Shown here piece by piece: positions 25,171 through 33,763 of a stretch of 64,000 bases of DNA. The position numbers and the translations under genes are program-made. Source of the DNA: Devosia ureilytica (GTDB lineage: Bacteria > Pseudomonadota > Alphaproteobacteria > Rhizobiales > Devosiaceae); assembly GCF_024273195.1 (NCBI RefSeq), contig NZ_JAMZCU010000004.1, positions 248,001-312,000 of the forward strand, written 5' to 3'. Numbering within the stretch: the stretch's first letter is position 1; every line of letters begins with the position of its first letter. Under the pieces are notes generated by a model. It was given only the letters and a program-made list of their open reading frames with translations, was not told the origin of the DNA and did not search any database.

Positions 25171-25947
25171 ATGGCTGTACTGACGCTCCCCGAACTCAGG
25201 GACAAGGCCGTCCTCATCACTGGCGCCTCGACCGGCATAGGCGCGGCTCTAGCCAAAGCCTTTGGGGCGCAGGGCGCCATGGTGGGCGTGCATTACAATT
25301 CCAGCGAGGACGCGGCAAAAGCTGTAGCCGATGCAGTGGTCGCTGCGGGTGGCAAGGCGCACCTAGTGCGGGCCGATGCTTCGAAGTCGGGGGAGATCGC
25401 GCGCGCAGTTGAAGAAACCGCCCAGGCCTTCGGGCGGTTGGATGGTCTGATCAACAATGCCGGCGGCATGGTGGCCCGCCTGCTCTATGCCGACATGACC
25501 GACGAGCATTATGAAGCGGTCATGGACCTTAACGGCCGCTCTGTGCTGGCGGCCACCCGCGCGGCCCTCCCGCATATGAAATCGGCCGGTGGTGGTTTTG
25601 TCATCAACACCACCTCCATTGCCGCGCGCAATGGCGCGAGCAATGGCGCTGGCCTTTACGGTTCGTCCAAGGCCTTTATTGCCAACGTGACGCGCGGCAT
25701 GGCCAAGGAATTCATCCCCTTCGGCATTCGCGTCAACGCCGTGGCGCCGGGCGTCATCGAGACGCCCTTCCATGAACGCTACTCCACCGAAGCACAGTTG
25801 AAGGCGCAATTGGCAACAGTCCCGCAGGGGCGCCTTGGCACCACCGATGACTGTATCGGCGCCTATCTGTTTCTCGCCTGCGCAAGCCTGTCGGGCTACA
25901 TCATCGGTCAGACCATCGAGGTCAACGGCGGCATGCTGATGCCCTGA
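25171..25947 (+). CDS. Short-chain dehydrogenase/reductase closing the cob operon
   Basis: The product is 258 residues and is a classical SDR: cofactor motif TGASTGIG (about 18-25), NNAGG, catalytic Ser in INTTSIAA, the YxxxK pair in LYGSSKAF, and the C-terminal GQTIEVNGGMLMP. It would oxidise or reduce an alcohol or carbonyl with NAD(P). The closest style is FabG-like or sugar SDRs. It starts 10 bp after cobM with a good AGGAG site, so it is in the same transcript, where it could be a passenger or supply a cob-linked step. It is convergent with the phosphatase gene, 9 bp away. Confidence 0.88.
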   Translation: MAVLTLPELRDKAVLITGASTGIGAALAKAFGAQGAMVGVHYNSSEDAAKAVADAVVAAGGKAHLVRADASKSGEIARAVEETAQAFGRLDGLINNAGGMVARLLYADMTDEHYEAVMDLNGRSVLAATRAALPHMKSAGGGFVINTTSIAARNGASNGAGLYGSSKAFIANVTRGMAKEFIPFGIRVNAVAPGVIETPFHERYSTEAQLKAQLATVPQGRLGTTDDCIGAYLFLACASLSGYIIGQTIEVNGGMLMP

Positions 25948-25956
25948 GGCAGAACA

Positions 25957-26772
25957 TCAGCTCGCGGGGTTCTTCATGGGCACCGCTTGCAGATGGCCAA
26001 GCAGATAGGCATGGGTCGCAGCGTTGGCGACGACGAGACACCCCGTGCGCTCGAACACCTCCGGCCCGCGGCCCCACCAGTCGGTGACGACGCCGCCGGC
26101 TTCTTCGACCAAGAGGATGCCGGCCGCTGTGTCGACGAAGCCGGTTTCCTCGAAATAGCCCGTCAATCTCCCGCACGCGACCCAGGCGCAGCTATTGGCG
26201 GCACTGCCCACGATCCGCACCGCCCCGATAGGGGCGCGAATAGCATCGAGGCGGGCGTAAGCGCCGGGATGGAGGCTGAGATTGGGCGTTGGCAGCCCCG
26301 TCCCCACGCACATCATGGCAATGTCGGTGGAGCCGCTGACGCTCAAGGGTGCCCCATTGAGATAGGCACCGCCGCCCTTTTTGGCGGTGAACATTTCATC
26401 GGCGACCGGGTCATAGACCAGGCCGCACAGAGTTTGGTTGCCACGCCGCAGGGCAATAGTGATCGTATAATGCTGGCCATTGAGAAAATTGGTGGTTCCG
26501 TCGATGGGGTCCACCAGCCAGCGATGCTCAGGATCGGCACCATCCACCGGCGCAAATTCCTCGCCGGTCAGGCTCCAGTCGGGATTAATCTCGAACAGCC
26601 GCTTGCGGATCAGCAGTTCGGATTCGCGGTCGGCGTCCGAGACGAAGTCACCCGGTCCCTTAACCCCGATTTCGAGGTCGCGAAAGCGCCTGAAATGGGC
26701 CTGGGTCAAAACGCCGGCTTCGCGCGCGGCGGCCACCATCTTGTCGAGAATGCTGTCGTAATCTGTGCTCAT
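25957..26772 (-). CDS. Inositol monophosphatase family protein
   Basis: The product is 271 residues. The Mg-binding motifs of the IMPase/FBPase/CysQ superfamily are present: GEEF (second-shell Glu), WLVDPIDGTTNFLNG (both Asp ligands) and, near the C-terminus, FVDTAAGILLVEEAGG, where the usual Trp of WDxAAG is Val. It hydrolyses a phosphomonoester such as inositol 1-phosphate. It is the last gene of an ABC transporter operon and overlaps the glycerophosphodiesterase gene by 4 bp, so it probably acts on the product of that enzyme. Confidence 0.88.
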   Translation of the reverse strand: MSTDYDSILDKMVAAAREAGVLTQAHFRRFRDLEIGVKGPGDFVSDADRESELLIRKRLFEINPDWSLTGEEFAPVDGADPEHRWLVDPIDGTTNFLNGQHYTITIALRRGNQTLCGLVYDPVADEMFTAKKGGGAYLNGAPLSVSGSTDIAMMCVGTGLPTPNLSLHPGAYARLDAIRAPIGAVRIVGSAANSCAWVACGRLTGYFEETGFVDTAAGILLVEEAGGVVTDWWGRGPEVFERTGCLVVANAATHAYLLGHLQAVPMKNPAS

Positions 26773-27605
26773 GATGTGAGGGCCGCGTAGAGCCCCTCCG
26801 GGTCGTCGGTGGTGATCTGGTCAACTTTGAGCGCCAGCAGCCGCTCAACCTGTGCAACGCTGGCGGGGGTAACTTCGCGAATGGTCCAGGCATCCACCTG
26901 ACGGTTATCTGCGTGGATGGCTGCAATCATGTCATAACCGGCCCGATCCGCGGCCAGCACGATCTCATGGTGGAGGTATATGAAAGCTGCCTGGGGCGCG
27001 GCCCTGAGCGCCTCGCTGGTAAAGGCATCATAATCAAGACTGGCCTGCAGGCGCGCCAGCGACTCACCGTAGCAGGGATCATAGCCGACACGCAGTCCCG
27101 GGGTCGCCTCGGCAAGGCAGAGGACAGCCGGGAGGTCTCCGCCCGACACAATCATGTTGCCTGCATGCGGCCCGACATTGCGGGCGAAGTTCGTCACCGT
27201 TTTCGGGTCAAGTGCAGCGAGGTCTTCCTTGTAGTCGAGCTGCAGCAGTGCATCAGGATGCACCTGCCCCCCTTCCATCAGCGCGCAGAGATCATCGAGC
27301 AGCATCACCCGGTCCGCCAGCGGCACCCCGTTATTTCCGCGCAGGTGCAATTGGCGGATGACGGCATCGCCAGTCGCCGCCACCAAGCCGGTGCCGGTGG
27401 TTTCGTGGTCGAGCGCCAGATCGTGCAGCACGGCAAAACCCTTATCGGCGGTGACCACCAGATCCACCTCGACACTCGCCCCCAGCCGCATGGCCTCTAG
27501 AATCCGCGCTCCGGTGAAGACCGGATCGGATGGCTTGCGGCGCGCGCGGTGCCACTTGAGCCAGGTGCGGTGGCCATTGCGGTCGATATGGAGCGGCTCT
27601 GCCAT
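26769..27605 (-). CDS. Glycerophosphodiester phosphodiesterase family protein
   Basis: The product is 278 residues from ATG 27605; the frame upstream is a shadow of the ATPase gene. It has the GDPD-family layout: an HR pair near the N-terminus (KWHRARRK), then ASVEVDLVVTADKGFAVLHDLALDHETTGTG with the metal-binding ExD and the catalytic HD. No signal peptide is present, so it acts in the cytoplasm on an imported phosphodiester, releasing an alcohol and a phosphomonoester. It lies 1 bp after the transporter ATPase gene and overlaps the IMPase gene. Glycerophosphoinositol is the substrate that would explain both enzymes (inference). Confidence 0.85.
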   Translation of the reverse strand: MAEPLHIDRNGHRTWLKWHRARRKPSDPVFTGARILEAMRLGASVEVDLVVTADKGFAVLHDLALDHETTGTGLVAATGDAVIRQLHLRGNNGVPLADRVMLLDDLCALMEGGQVHPDALLQLDYKEDLAALDPKTVTNFARNVGPHAGNMIVSGGDLPAVLCLAEATPGLRVGYDPCYGESLARLQASLDYDAFTSEALRAAPQAAFIYLHHEIVLAADRAGYDMIAAIHADNRQVDAWTIREVTPASVAQVERLLALKVDQITTDDPEGLYAALTS

Positions 27606-27606
27606 G

Positions 27607-28641
27607 TCAGCTCCGATAGGCGCGTTGATTGTCGCGATAGGCCGATACCGCCTGGGGCCGCAGATCGACCCCCTGCCCCGGCTTGAACAGGTCCGGGTGG
27701 GCAACCATGGATTTGAGGCGCGTTCCATCGCGGAGATCGAGATCGACAAGGCCGTGGGTGCCATAGTCGGTGACGCGATGCACCCTGGCGGTGCCGGGCT
27801 CGGCCGCCGTGAGATCGAGTGCCTCGGGACGCACCGCCAGAACCGCCGGTCCATCGGCAATCGGCATATCGACGGCGAAACCGGCCCGCTTGAAATGGCC
27901 ATTGCTGACCTCACCTTCGACCAGGTTCATGGTGCCGATGAATCCAGCGACGAAGGGCGTTTGCGGCTCGCGGTAGATGATGTCGGGACGGTCGACCTGC
28001 TCGGTGCGCCCATCGCGCATCACCACGATCCGGTCGGCCATGGCCAGTGCCTCGTCCTGTCCGTGGGTGACGAACAGCGTCGTGATCTTGAGGCGCTGCT
28101 GAATGTCCCGCACTTCCTCGCGCAGCCGCTCGCGCAGGTGCTGATCCAGGCTCGCGAAGGGTTCGTCGAGCAAGAGTATCTTGGGTTCAAGCACCAGCGA
28201 ACGCGCCAACGCCACGCGCTGCTGCTGGCCGCCGGACAGCTGGTTGACGCCGCGACCGCCATAACCGGCCAGACCCACAAGTTCGAGAACGGCCTCGACC
28301 CTCTGCTTGATTTCGCTGGCCGGCAGGCGCCGCAGCTTCAAGCCAAAGGCGAGGTTCTTGAACACGTTCATATGCGTCCAGAGCGCATGGCTCTGGAACA
28401 CCATGCCCGTCGGCCGCTTTTCCGGCGGCTGGTGGGTGATGTCCTCGCCATCGATGGTGATCAGGCCCGAGGTCGGGCGCTCGAACCCACCGATCATGCG
28501 CAGCAGTGTCGACTTGCCCGAGCCTGAAGGCCCGAGCAGGCAAACCAGTTCGCCGTCGGCCACATCAAGTGAGAACTTGTCGACCGCGACTGTCGGGCCA
28601 GCAAAAATCTTGGAGACTTCGGAAATCTTGAGAACGGACAT
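27607..28641 (-). CDS. ABC transporter ATPase with TOBE domain (phosphodiester-type importer)
   Basis: The product is 344 residues. The ATPase domain (about 1-240) has Walker A GPSGSGKST, signature LSGGQQQRVALARSL, Walker B LLLDEPFASLDQHLR and the switch VTHGQDEAL. The C-terminal TOBE-like domain (about 270-344: LAVRPEALDLTAAEPG) resembles PotA/FbpC/UgpC proteins. It energises the two permeases encoded just upstream. The stop is 1 bp from the phosphodiesterase start, so the enzymes and transporter form one expression unit. Confidence 0.92.
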   Translation of the reverse strand: MSVLKISEVSKIFAGPTVAVDKFSLDVADGELVCLLGPSGSGKSTLLRMIGGFERPTSGLITIDGEDITHQPPEKRPTGMVFQSHALWTHMNVFKNLAFGLKLRRLPASEIKQRVEAVLELVGLAGYGGRGVNQLSGGQQQRVALARSLVLEPKILLLDEPFASLDQHLRERLREEVRDIQQRLKITTLFVTHGQDEALAMADRIVVMRDGRTEQVDRPDIIYREPQTPFVAGFIGTMNLVEGEVSNGHFKRAGFAVDMPIADGPAVLAVRPEALDLTAAEPGTARVHRVTDYGTHGLVDLDLRDGTRLKSMVAHPDLFKPGQGVDLRPQAVSAYRDNQRAYRS

Positions 28642-28650
28642 GAGTTTTTC

Positions 28651-29502
28651 CTAGCCGCCAAAACCACGGGCGAAGGCACCGCCACCGATGACCCGGCGGG
28701 CAAACATGAGAGCAATGAAGGACGGCACCCAGAGCATCACCGACAGCACGGCGCCATATTGGATGACCATCTGATTGTTGATGAAGGAGATCATCAGCAC
28801 CGGCATGGTGCGGATACCGGGCGCGCCGATCAGCCAGGCGCCCTCGGTTTCATAGAAAGTGCCGACAAAGCTGAGCAGCACCGCCGCGGCAATGGTGGGG
28901 CCAGCCTGCGGCAGCGTGATCGACCAGAACACCCGCAAGGGGCTGGCCCCCACATCACGCGCCGCCTCTTCCATGCGCCGGTCCACGGACTGGAAAGCGG
29001 CCACCGGGATCCAGATCATGAAGAGGAGCGTGCCGACCAGCTGGATCAGCACCACACCCCAGAATGTCCCGATCAGATTGAGCTGCAGGAAAATCGCGGC
29101 AATGGCGATCAACAGGCCGAATTTAGGAAAGGCATGGCCGGCGAGGAACGAGAAGAACAGAACCGTGCGGCCCGGAAAATCCATGCGGGCGAAGGCATAG
29201 GCCGCAGGCAGGCAGATGGCGGCCGACAACAGCGTGACCACGGTGGACAGCTGAAGGCTGATGGTCAGCGCGCTCCACACGTCGGCCCGAGTGAGGGTCT
29301 GATTCCAGAACCGCAGGCCGAACTGCTGTGGAACCACATTGGGATAGCGCCAGACTTCGGTGAAAGCCCAGGTACCCACCACAATCAGCGGCAGCACAAT
29401 GGCCGCCGACAGCAGCGCGGTGAAGATGATGCCAGCCCAGTCGATTGGCGGGCGATTGGGCGCCATTGCCGGGGCCGAGATCACAGGCGAAACGCGTTCC
29501 AT
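28651..29502 (-). CDS. ABC transporter permease (second subunit)
   Basis: The product is 283 residues from ATG 29502, which is 1 bp after the stop of the first permease; the frame is open to 29556 without support. It has six predicted membrane segments, beginning with IIFTALLSAAIVLPLIVVGTWAF, and the conserved cytoplasmic EAA loop (EAARDVGASPLRVFWSITLPQAGPTIA). The pattern is that of PotC/FbpB-type permeases used for polyamines, iron or phosphorylated organics. Confidence 0.9.
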   Translation of the reverse strand: MERVSPVISAPAMAPNRPPIDWAGIIFTALLSAAIVLPLIVVGTWAFTEVWRYPNVVPQQFGLRFWNQTLTRADVWSALTISLQLSTVVTLLSAAICLPAAYAFARMDFPGRTVLFFSFLAGHAFPKFGLLIAIAAIFLQLNLIGTFWGVVLIQLVGTLLFMIWIPVAAFQSVDRRMEEAARDVGASPLRVFWSITLPQAGPTIAAAVLLSFVGTFYETEGAWLIGAPGIRTMPVLMISFINNQMVIQYGAVLSVMLWVPSFIALMFARRVIGGGAFARGFGG

Positions 29503-29503
29503 C

Positions 29504-30388
29504 TCACTGCCCCTGATTGCGTGCGACCGAGCGCACATAGAACAACCCGAAGGCAATGCAGAAGCCGAAGGTGATGACCGCCTGGGTGATGGCGTTGAGC
29601 GGGTCGTTCACCTCGCGGAAGGTGCGGTTCATAAATGGACCCATCATTTCGGGAGCCGCCGGGCCAAGCAGATAGGGCAGCGTGAAGGACGAGAATATCC
29701 CCAGCACTGCGAATGAAATGGCGACCAACAGGGAATTGGAAATGCGCGGCAGGATGATGTGCCAGAACACCTGCAACCGATTGGCGCCAACATCGCGCGC
29801 CGCTTCGATAGCGTGGTTGGCTACATTGCCCAGCCCCGAGAGCAGGATCAAAACCGTGAGTGGGATATTGTCCCACACCAGCCCGATCACCGGCCCCCAA
29901 GGGGTGAGATAGGGCGTGCGGATCTTGGGCAGGCCCACCGAATTGAGCAGGATATCGACCATGCCATTGGGGCCGAGCACGCGGATGAAGGCGTAAGCGA
30001 GGATGATCGAGGGCACGAACATCGGAAAAATCGCCAGCGCCTGCACATAGGCCGGCAAGCGCCCATGCGAAAAGCGCAGATAGAGCGCGATGGGCAGGCA
30101 GATCACCAGCAGCAGGATGGCGCACATCAGCGTCGTCCAGAGCGTGATGGTGAGATTGTTGATCGAATACTGATCGGAAAAGAAGAAAACGTAGCTCGAG
30201 AGGTCAAAGCCCATCGTCCCGCTGGCGTCCGGCCGCCAGAGCGTCCGCCCGATAGCGTTGATGATCGGCCAGATCACCAGCCAGCCCACCAGAAACACCG
30301 GGATGGCGACGAGCAGAAGGCCAGTTGGCCTCCTGCTCGCAGCGCCCTCGATCAGGGGGCGTTTTGCCCCTTCAGCAGCGTCGGTCAC
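29504..30388 (-). CDS. ABC transporter permease (first subunit)
   Basis: The product is 294 residues with a membrane segment close to the N-terminus (GLLLVAIPVFLVGWLVIWPIINAI), a periplasmic stretch, and the EAA loop AARDVGANRLQVFWHIILPRISNSLL. It is the PotB-type partner of the next permease. Its start overlaps the stop of the binding-protein gene (ATGA), so in this operon, unlike the other three, no stem-loop separates binding protein and permease. Confidence 0.9.
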   Translation of the reverse strand: MTDAAEGAKRPLIEGAASRRPTGLLLVAIPVFLVGWLVIWPIINAIGRTLWRPDASGTMGFDLSSYVFFFSDQYSINNLTITLWTTLMCAILLLVICLPIALYLRFSHGRLPAYVQALAIFPMFVPSIILAYAFIRVLGPNGMVDILLNSVGLPKIRTPYLTPWGPVIGLVWDNIPLTVLILLSGLGNVANHAIEAARDVGANRLQVFWHIILPRISNSLLVAISFAVLGIFSSFTLPYLLGPAAPEMMGPFMNRTFREVNDPLNAITQAVITFGFCIAFGLFYVRSVARNQGQ

Positions 30389-31536
30389 GCGTTGCGATCA
30401 ACGTTTGGAGCGACATTGCGATACCAGCCATCGTTGATGGCGCCGTCCCATGCCCCGCCCGGGAAGGTCGGAATGGTCAGGGGAACAATGTCGGCGAAGC
30501 GCTCGCGCAGTTCGGCAGAGACATAATCCCAGCTGACGCCGGGGAAGCCGCCGAGTTCAGTCAGGATCGCGCTCTGGATTTCCTCGGAAAGGATGAAATC
30601 GGCGAGCTTGAGGGCAGCATCGCGGTTGACGCCGTTCTCGATGACGATGGAGCGGGTAAAGCCGCCGGCCAGCGCCAGATCCTGAAGCTGTACCAGGCCG
30701 GTTTCTGCCGGCAGCACGCCCTGGTCGATGGCCTGCAGCACCTGGTCGGACCAGACAGGAGCCATGGTTACCACACCCTGAGCGAGCAGCTGGATCGACT
30801 GGGTATTGCCCGAAGAATAGGCGCCGCCGTCATAGAGCGAAGGCGCGATGTCGGAGAGGATTGCCCAGGCCTTGCCGAGTGCTTCGTTGCCGAACTCCTC
30901 GGTATAGTTGTCGACGGTGAAGGCCGCCGGATCGAGGCCATTGGCCTGGTGGATGGCGCGGCGAACGAAATTGCCGCCCGAACCACCCTTGTCGGGGCGA
31001 TTGTAAACGAACTGGCCGGGATTGGCCTTGATCCAAGCCACCAGCTCGTCCCAGTTCTTGGGCGCATCCGCAGCGCTGAGCTTGGTGCTGTCATAGGCCA
31101 GCAGAACCTGGCTGCCGCGATAGGGGAGCGAATAGTCGGACTGGATGGCCAGCGGATTGACCTTGGAATAATTGGTCAGCCCGGCTTCGGCGATATTGGC
31201 ATAGACACCTGCCTCGATAGCGCCAGAAGGCAGCAGGGCGTCGCCCGATTCAAAGAAGTCGGCCTGCGGATCGGCACCCTGCTGCTTGGCAGCAATGGCG
31301 CGCTCGCCAATGGCAATGATCCCGGCGCCATCACCGGCATCGACCAGATTGATCGACACGCCCGGATTGGCGGCCTCGAAGGCCGGCTTCACCGTATTGG
31401 TCCAGAAATCGAGAATATTGCTGTCCGAGCTGGTGTACCAGTCGATCACGCCCTCGGCAGCAAAGGACATGCGGGGCAGCAGGGCAAGACCAGCCACACC
31501 ACCCGCAGCGGAAATCATGAAGTCACGACGTTTCAT
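30385..31536 (-). CDS. ABC substrate-binding protein (AfuA/FbpA-like), Tat-type signal
   Basis: The product is 383 residues. The N-terminus MKRRDFMISAAGGVAGLALL has a twin-arginine motif, so it may be exported folded. The body follows the pattern of family 1 binding proteins once called iron-binding (VIDWYTSSDSNILDFWTNTVKPAFEAANPGV, NRPDKGGSGGNFVRRAIHQ, SIVIENGVNRDAALKLADFIL). Some relatives, such as AfuA, bind sugar phosphates instead of iron. The paired phosphodiesterase and phosphatase genes favour a phosphorylated organic ligand here. Confidence 0.88.
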   Translation of the reverse strand: MKRRDFMISAAGGVAGLALLPRMSFAAEGVIDWYTSSDSNILDFWTNTVKPAFEAANPGVSINLVDAGDGAGIIAIGERAIAAKQQGADPQADFFESGDALLPSGAIEAGVYANIAEAGLTNYSKVNPLAIQSDYSLPYRGSQVLLAYDSTKLSAADAPKNWDELVAWIKANPGQFVYNRPDKGGSGGNFVRRAIHQANGLDPAAFTVDNYTEEFGNEALGKAWAILSDIAPSLYDGGAYSSGNTQSIQLLAQGVVTMAPVWSDQVLQAIDQGVLPAETGLVQLQDLALAGGFTRSIVIENGVNRDAALKLADFILSEEIQSAILTELGGFPGVSWDYVSAELRERFADIVPLTIPTFPGGAWDGAINDGWYRNVAPNVDRNA

Positions 31537-31602
31537 GTTGTTTCTCCCATCATGGCGACCGGGGTGGTCACCGCGCTAACTTGCTTGGCGCGCTTCCGAA
31601 CC

Positions 31603-31623
31603 GAAAAGTGGTGTCCACTTTTC
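31603..31623. repeat. Perfect 9-bp palindromic element
   Basis: GAAAAGTGG (31603-31611) and CCACTTTTC (31615-31623) pair perfectly around TGT. The flanks (CCGAAC before, CAGGAAACGCTCC after) give it the look of the dispersed AAAAGTGG/CCACTTTT palindromes common between genes in Hyphomicrobiales. It lies about 70 bp upstream of the binding-protein start, so as RNA it would be a leader hairpin. Confidence 0.55.
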
Positions 31624-31824
31624 CAGGAAACGCTCCATCATCGCCGAGTGCGGAGGCAGCGTATCGACATGCAGCCGACATGATGAGCCCGGATCGGCAC
31701 CGGTTCATCCGCCTCATGGGCCTCCTCCCTCAGTGCGTCAGTCCTGCGGAAAGCGTCCCAATCTGTGTCGGGTAGAGCCTGCCGCGACGAGCTGTCGCAT
31801 CTGCAAGACAACACCCAATAGCGA

Positions 31825-31919
31825 TTGCACACAAGTGCATTTTTCGCCCTGTTGGGTCGCCTAGATATGCGGCTTCCATAACGCTTTGATGACAATTACA
31901 AATTTGCGCACGTGTGCAA
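31825..31919. promoter_or_regulatory. Two LacI-type operators upstream of the phosphodiester importer operon
   Basis: The sequences at 31825-31840 and 31904-31919 agree at 12 of 16 positions and fit TTGCRCACnnGTGCAW. The second is palindromic except for one base pair. They are 79 bp apart, in the 489-bp gap between the LacI-family gene and the binding-protein gene, which is otherwise without a credible coding region. Two spaced operators would allow looping by a LacI tetramer (inference). I could not assign a convincing promoter. Confidence 0.55.
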
Positions 31920-32025
31920 TATGCTGCACCATTTGTTGCAACCGTCTGTCGATGCCAATGAAAAGGCACCGCCCCAAGGCTGCAAAAAGCCGGGCAGGCA
32001 AGCACTTGCGCTGGCAAGGAGAGGT

Positions 32026-33039
32026 CTAGTTTCTGCCCGGACGGACCGAGCGTCGCCAGACCGGAATCGGCTCGATCATGCGCCTCTCGGAGCTGGCACG
32101 TTCGGGTTGCAACAGCAGGTCAACGACCTCGTCGGCCATGGGGTCAAGCGGCTGCCTGAACGTGGTCAATTGATAGGAGGCCCAGCCCGCCTGCTCAATG
32201 TCATCGAAGCCGACAACGCAAAGATCATCGGGAATGGCGAGGCCAAATTCGAGGCGCGCCACGTCCATGACACCCAGGGCAAGTAGATCTGTGACGCAGA
32301 AGACGCCATCGGGCGGCAATGATCGCCCGAACACCCGCCGGGCCGCCTCTTGCCCCGATTGGTAGCTCGTTGGCCCTGCCTCGGTGACCACCACCGACAG
32401 GCCAACAGCCGCCGCCGCCTCGACAAAGACCTTCTCGCGCTCCACGAGACTCGCCGTTCGTGCATTGGACGTGATCAGCCCCAGCCGCTCACACCCGGCC
32501 CGGCGCAACAGGAACAGCGCCTCGCGCCCGGCCATGGCATTGTCGACGCCCAGCGTGCTTGACCCCTGCAAGCGCTCGTCGCGATTGATCAGCACCACCT
32601 GCTGTCCATTGGCGAGGCAGGTTTCGATCAGCGACGCGGGCGGCGTGCCCGAGAGCACCACCGTGGCGTCGGCGCGATAATTGAGCGTCTGCCGCAAGGC
32701 CGCAGACACGCTCTCCGTGTCGGTCTCGGTATTGATCACCATGGTGATCTTGCCCGCTGCCTGCAATTTACGGGTCAGCACATCGACCATGCGTGCCCGG
32801 ATTGGCGTGGTCATGTCGGCCACCACCAGACAAACGATATTGCTGCGTTCGCGCAATCCGCGCGCCAGGTGATTGACGTGGTAGCCCAAGGCATTGGCCG
32901 CCTCGATAACCTTGCGTCGCGTCGCCTCGGAGACGCTCGCGCCGTCGGTAAAGGTGCGGGACACGGCCGAACGCGACACCCCGGCCCGTTCGGCCACCAT
33001 TTGCGCACTGACAAAGGAAGGGGGTTTCAATTCGCTCAT
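32026..33039 (-). CDS. LacI-family transcriptional repressor
   Basis: The product is 337 residues. The N-terminal LacI helix-turn-helix and hinge helix are clear (VSAQMVAERAGVSRSAVSRTFTDGASVSEATRRKVIEAANALGYHVNHLARGL). A periplasmic-binding-like sensor domain follows (CLVVADMTTPIRARMVDVLTRKL, VVLINRDERLQGSSTLGVDN, DGVFCVTDLLALGVMDVARLEFGLAIPDDLCVVGFDDIEQA). It lies upstream of and in the same direction as the phosphodiester importer operon, and paired operator-like sites lie between them, so it probably represses that operon until the ligand or its breakdown product binds. Confidence 0.92.
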   Translation of the reverse strand: MSELKPPSFVSAQMVAERAGVSRSAVSRTFTDGASVSEATRRKVIEAANALGYHVNHLARGLRERSNIVCLVVADMTTPIRARMVDVLTRKLQAAGKITMVINTETDTESVSAALRQTLNYRADATVVLSGTPPASLIETCLANGQQVVLINRDERLQGSSTLGVDNAMAGREALFLLRRAGCERLGLITSNARTASLVEREKVFVEAAAAVGLSVVVTEAGPTSYQSGQEAARRVFGRSLPPDGVFCVTDLLALGVMDVARLEFGLAIPDDLCVVGFDDIEQAGWASYQLTTFRQPLDPMADEVVDLLLQPERASSERRMIEPIPVWRRSVRPGRN

Positions 33040-33172
33040 GAAGAAGCCGTGGCACAGGACAGGCGCGATAGTGAAGTGAAAAACGCGGACGTCAAGCTAA
33101 GGACACAAGGCGGTACGGCGCAGAATACAGGGAACCAGGCAGATGATCTGCCCCCGGAAAGCGCCGCCAGCT

Positions 33173-33661
33173 CTACAGCGGCAGAACGCGCGAGAACTTC
33201 ACGGCGCCAAGAGAAAAGCTGCTCTCGATCGAGGCCACACCCTCGAGCTGGGTCAGTTTCTCACGCAAGAAGTGCTCGTAGGATTCAAGATCGGCGCAGA
33301 CGACCCGCAGCAGAAAATCGAACTGCCCCGTCATCAAATAGCACTCCATAACCTCCGGCCAACGGCTGATCGCAGCGCCGAAGGCGTCCAGGTTGCCCGC
33401 CCTTTGCCGTTCGAGTTTGATGGAAATGAAGACCGAAACGGGTAAGCCCACCGCCTTTTGCTCGATATTGGCGCTGTAGCCCGCAATGATGCCATTGCGT
33501 TCCATCTGCCGCAGCCGCCGCAGGCAGGGTGATGCCGAAAGCCCAATCTTGTCGGCGAGCGCCTGCACCGTCATGCGCCCATCCTCCTGCAAGGCCCGCA
33601 GGATTCTACGATCAACCGGGTCCAGTGCGTCAGTGGCGGAATCCGCCCCAATAGTGTCCAT
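33173..33661 (-). CDS. Lrp/AsnC-family regulator (MdeR/BkdR-like)
   Basis: The product is 162 residues from ATG 33661; the frame opens at 33700. It has the Lrp helix-turn-helix (LDPVDRRILRALQEDGRMTVQALADKIGLSASPCLRRLRQMERNGII) and the RAM domain (VFISIKLERQRAGNLDAFGAAI, VMECYLMTGQFDFLLRVVCADLESYEHFL). It diverges from the E1 dehydrogenase gene with a 102-bp gap. In Pseudomonas putida the Lrp-type MdeR is likewise linked to an AceE-like E1 (MdeB), so regulation of this E1 gene by an amino or keto acid is plausible. Confidence 0.9.
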   Translation of the reverse strand: MDTIGADSATDALDPVDRRILRALQEDGRMTVQALADKIGLSASPCLRRLRQMERNGIIAGYSANIEQKAVGLPVSVFISIKLERQRAGNLDAFGAAISRWPEVMECYLMTGQFDFLLRVVCADLESYEHFLREKLTQLEGVASIESSFSLGAVKFSRVLPL

Positions 33662-33763
33662 TTTAGCCAATATCCTGCGCCAACACCCAAAAGACCACAC
33701 AAGATAGACAGGATTTGCTCAACCGCAAACCGTAATGTCAGACATATCGGAGGGAGAGACGAT

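Noticed and set aside
31537..32025. Small genes in the 489-bp gap (for example a plus-strand frame from 31912)
   Set aside because: Frames overlap operator-like sites and the end of the LacI gene, lack ribosome sites and have no family resemblance.
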